From assembly GCA_026988195.1 (NCBI GenBank), contig JALSLS010000492.1, positions 1 through 5,594 of the forward strand: a DNA stretch of 5,594 bases. The letters run 5' to 3'. The notes under the pieces are model-generated. The model searched no databases and had not been told where the DNA came from. It saw nothing but the letters and a program-made list of their open reading frames with translations. Shown here in pieces: positions 3,630 to 5,594 of this stretch. Within the stretch, counting starts at the first letter, position 1, and every line of letters begins with the position of its first letter. Both the position numbers and the translations under genes were made by a program. This stretch comes from Methylomonas sp. Its GTDB lineage: Bacteria; Pseudomonadota; Gammaproteobacteria; Methylococcales; Methylomonadaceae.

Positions 3630-5594
3630 TTATTTTGAAATTTGTTCTTGCACCCATGCAGGCACACACTTTAAAGCCTCATCTAGCCCTGAAGGATCAT
3701 TCCCTCCTGCCTGAGCCATATCAGGTCGACCGCCCCCTTTACCACCTACCTTAGTAGCTACTGAATTAACTAGGTCACCTGCTTTTAAGTATTTAATTTG
3801 ATCTTTAGAGACCCCTGCAATCAAACTGACTTTTTCACCTTGTACTGTTGCCAATACAATAGCAGAGCTACCCAGTTTATTTTTTAACTGATCAACCATA
3901 TCTCTTAGGGCTTTAGGGTCAACATCTTCCAACTTAACAGCCAATACTTTAATGCCATCAACATCAATAGCCTTGGCACTTAACTCACCCCCCGCCGCCG
4001 CCGCCAGTTTAGACTTTAGACGAGCCAACTCTTTTTCCAGTTGTTTATTCTTATCCACTAATTGCTGAACTTTATCTAATGCTTTATCAGATGAACTTTT
4101 AACTAATCCAGAAATATTTTCTAAAACTGTATCTCGACTAGCAATTAATTCTATACATGCTTTTCCGGTGACCGCCTCAATACGACGCACACCAGAGGCA
4201 ACGCCTGTTTCACTCATAATTTTAAAGCAACCTATATCACCCGACCGCTCTACATGAGTTCCACCACAAAGCTCGGTTGAAAATGCTCCCATTTTCAACA
4301 CACGCACTTCATCACCGTATTTTTCACCAAATAATGCCATAGCTCCCGCTTTTACAGCATCATCTTTTGACATTATGTCAGCTGTAACCTCATTATTGGC
4401 TCTAATTTGCTCATTAACAACCCTTTCAACAGAAGCTATCTCTTCTGCCGTCATAGGTTCAAAATGAGAAAAGTCAAAACGTAATCGATCAGGGTTAACT
4501 AGTGATCCTTTCTGAACAACATGATCCCCCAATAAATCGCGTAATGCAGCATGTAATAAATGAGTAGCCGAGTGATTTAACTCAGTTGCATTTCTATCAT
4601 CCTGATTGACTGATAAACTGCAAGTCTGGCCTGTGCTAATACATCCTTTTATGACTTTACCTTTATGCAGAAACAGTGTTCCACCTTGCTTTTGAGTATC
4701 ATAAACTTTAAAAGTGGCACCTTCCACTTCGATAATACCATTGTCTCCTACTTGCCCACCTGATTCAGCATAAAAAGGAGTTTTTTCTAAAACAACAACC
4801 CCTTCTTCACCCTCTTGCAAAGCTTCAACCGCTTGCCCTTTGGCAAACAACCCAACTATTTGCGAAGTATCTTTTAACTTATGGTAACCGGTAAAGTCAG
4901 TTTGGCTATCATGCTTTATATCTTGATCATAATCAGCATCAAACTTGCCACCCGCTCTTGCTCTATTACGTTGGGCAGTCATTTCAACTTCAAAACCAGC
5001 ATGGTCAACTGTTAGATTTTGCTCTCGCGCAAAGTCTGCAGTTAAATCAACAGGAAACCCATAGGTATCATATAAAAGAAAAACCACATCACCCGGAATA
5101 ACATTACCTTCAAGCTTAGCCACACTGGATTCCAGTATTTTCATCCCTTGCTCTAAAGTTTCTGAAAACCTTTGCTCTTCTTTCTTTAAGACACGTTCAA
5201 CTTGCTCTTGTGCTTGTTTCAATTCTGGAAAGGCTTCTCCCATTTCCTCTACCAAGGGAGCCACTAATTTATAAAAGAATACATCATCAACACCTAAGCG
5301 ATATCCATGACGAATAGCACGGCGAATAATACGCCTTAAAACATAGCCCCGCCCTTCATTTGCAGGTAATACACCATCAACAACCATAAAAGCACATGAA
5401 CGTATATGGTCAGCAATAACCCGTAATGAACTGTTTGTTAGGTCAGTGGTACCAGCTAATTCGGCTGCAACTTTTAACAAACCCTGAAATAAATCAATTT
5501 CGTAATTATTATGCACTCCCTGCAAAACAGCGGCAATTCGCTCTAACCCCATTCCAGTATCAACGGAAGGCGCAGGCAAAGGATGTAACTTACC
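3630..5594 (-). CDS. alaS: Alanyl-tRNA synthetase (N-terminal part outside window)
   Basis: AlaRS charges tRNA-Ala with alanine and hydrolyses mischarged Ser- and Gly-tRNA-Ala. The window holds 654 codons to the TAA at 3632-3630. The frame runs open to the edge (GKLHPLPAPSVDTGMGLER), so the TTG at 5579 is not a start. Against the 876-residue E. coli enzyme about 220 residues are missing, including class II motifs 1 and 2. Visible parts in order are: class II motif 3 GMGLER (5555-5538), the tRNA-recognition middle region with RRIIRRAIRHG, the editing domain with Zn-ligand motifs HSATH (4574-4560) and CGGTH (4268-4254), a Lys/Glu/Leu-rich coiled coil (about 4120-3995), and the C-Ala domain with a Gly-rich GGKGGGRPDMAQAGG run (about 3747-3703). 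All key editing residues are present. It directly precedes lysC with a 3-nt gap. Confidence 0.98.
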   Translation of the reverse strand, partial: GKLHPLPAPSVDTGMGLERIAAVLQGVHNNYEIDLFQGLLKVAAELAGTTDLTNSSLRVIADHIRSCAFMVVDGVLPANEGRGYVLRRIIRRAIRHGYRLGVDDVFFYKLVAPLVEEMGEAFPELKQAQEQVERVLKKEEQRFSETLEQGMKILESSVAKLEGNVIPGDVVFLLYDTYGFPVDLTADFAREQNLTVDHAGFEVEMTAQRNRARAGGKFDADYDQDIKHDSQTDFTGYHKLKDTSQIVGLFAKGQAVEALQEGEEGVVVLEKTPFYAESGGQVGDNGIIEVEGATFKVYDTQKQGGTLFLHKGKVIKGCISTGQTCSLSVNQDDRNATELNHSATHLLHAALRDLLGDHVVQKGSLVNPDRLRFDFSHFEPMTAEEIASVERVVNEQIRANNEVTADIMSKDDAVKAGAMALFGEKYGDEVRVLKMGAFSTELCGGTHVERSGDIGCFKIMSETGVASGVRRIEAVTGKACIELIASRDTVLENISGLVKSSSDKALDKVQQLVDKNKQLEKELARLKSKLAAAAGGELSAKAIDVDGIKVLAVKLEDVDPKALRDMVDQLKNKLGSSAIVLATVQGEKVSLIAGVSKDQIKYLKAGDLVNSVATKVGGKGGGRPDMAQAGGNDPSGLDEALKCVPAWVQEQISK

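Noticed and set aside
3990..4006. CCG/GCC trinucleotide run as a possible phase-variable repeat in alaS
   Set aside because: It is a short in-frame stretch encoding Ala and Gly at the end of the coiled coil; length changes by threes would keep the frame, and alaS is essential.
5577..5579. TTG at 5579 as the alaS start
   Set aside because: The upstream codons to the window edge continue the conserved LHPLPAPSVDTGMGLER stretch, and motifs 1 and 2 of the synthetase would be missing.

Overview
The window suggests a moderately AT-rich gammaproteobacterium. The block alaS – lysC – csrA – tRNA-Ser – tRNA-Arg on the minus strand matches the order I recall from Pseudomonas and related Pseudomonadales/Oceanospirillales. 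CsrA is almost identical to the enterobacterial protein, and all three tRNA genes encode their own 3' CCA. I cannot name the species from this sequence.

The left end (1-1546, plus strand) is phage DNA: the 3' part of a tail tape-measure gene, open at the window edge. It ends in an ATGA overlap with a 12-codon reading frame that looks like the start of a lost downstream tail gene. About 130 bp of gene-free DNA follows (1582-1712), containing two 11-bp direct repeats. No integrase, baseplate, tail-fibre or lysis gene lies between the tape measure and the host tRNAs, so this is either an eroded prophage end or a junction.

The middle (1713-2095, minus strand) is a tRNA cluster transcribed leftward: tRNA-Ser(GCU), tRNA-Arg(ACG), tRNA-Asn(GUU), then a strong intrinsic terminator (1713-1748). 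tRNA-Arg and tRNA-Asn have a near-consensus sigma-70 promoter in the Ser-Arg spacer. tRNA-Ser starts only 7 nt after the csrA stop codon and seems to depend on csrA transcription.

The right part (2103-5594, minus strand) holds csrA, lysC and the 3' three quarters of alaS. alaS and lysC are 3 nt apart. lysC has no visible Shine-Dalgarno of its own, but it carries an internal start with a good one, suggesting an alpha/beta aspartokinase. csrA has a 105-nt leader region with a consensus -10 box, a palindromic hairpin and two ANGGA motifs, one covering the ribosome-binding site, which is the arrangement expected for CsrA autoregulation.

I see no defence system, CRISPR array or clearly new multigene system. 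The points most worth checking are regulatory (the csrA/tRNA-Ser fusion transcript, the internal lysC start, the elements around tRNA-Arg) and the prophage/tRNA junction.
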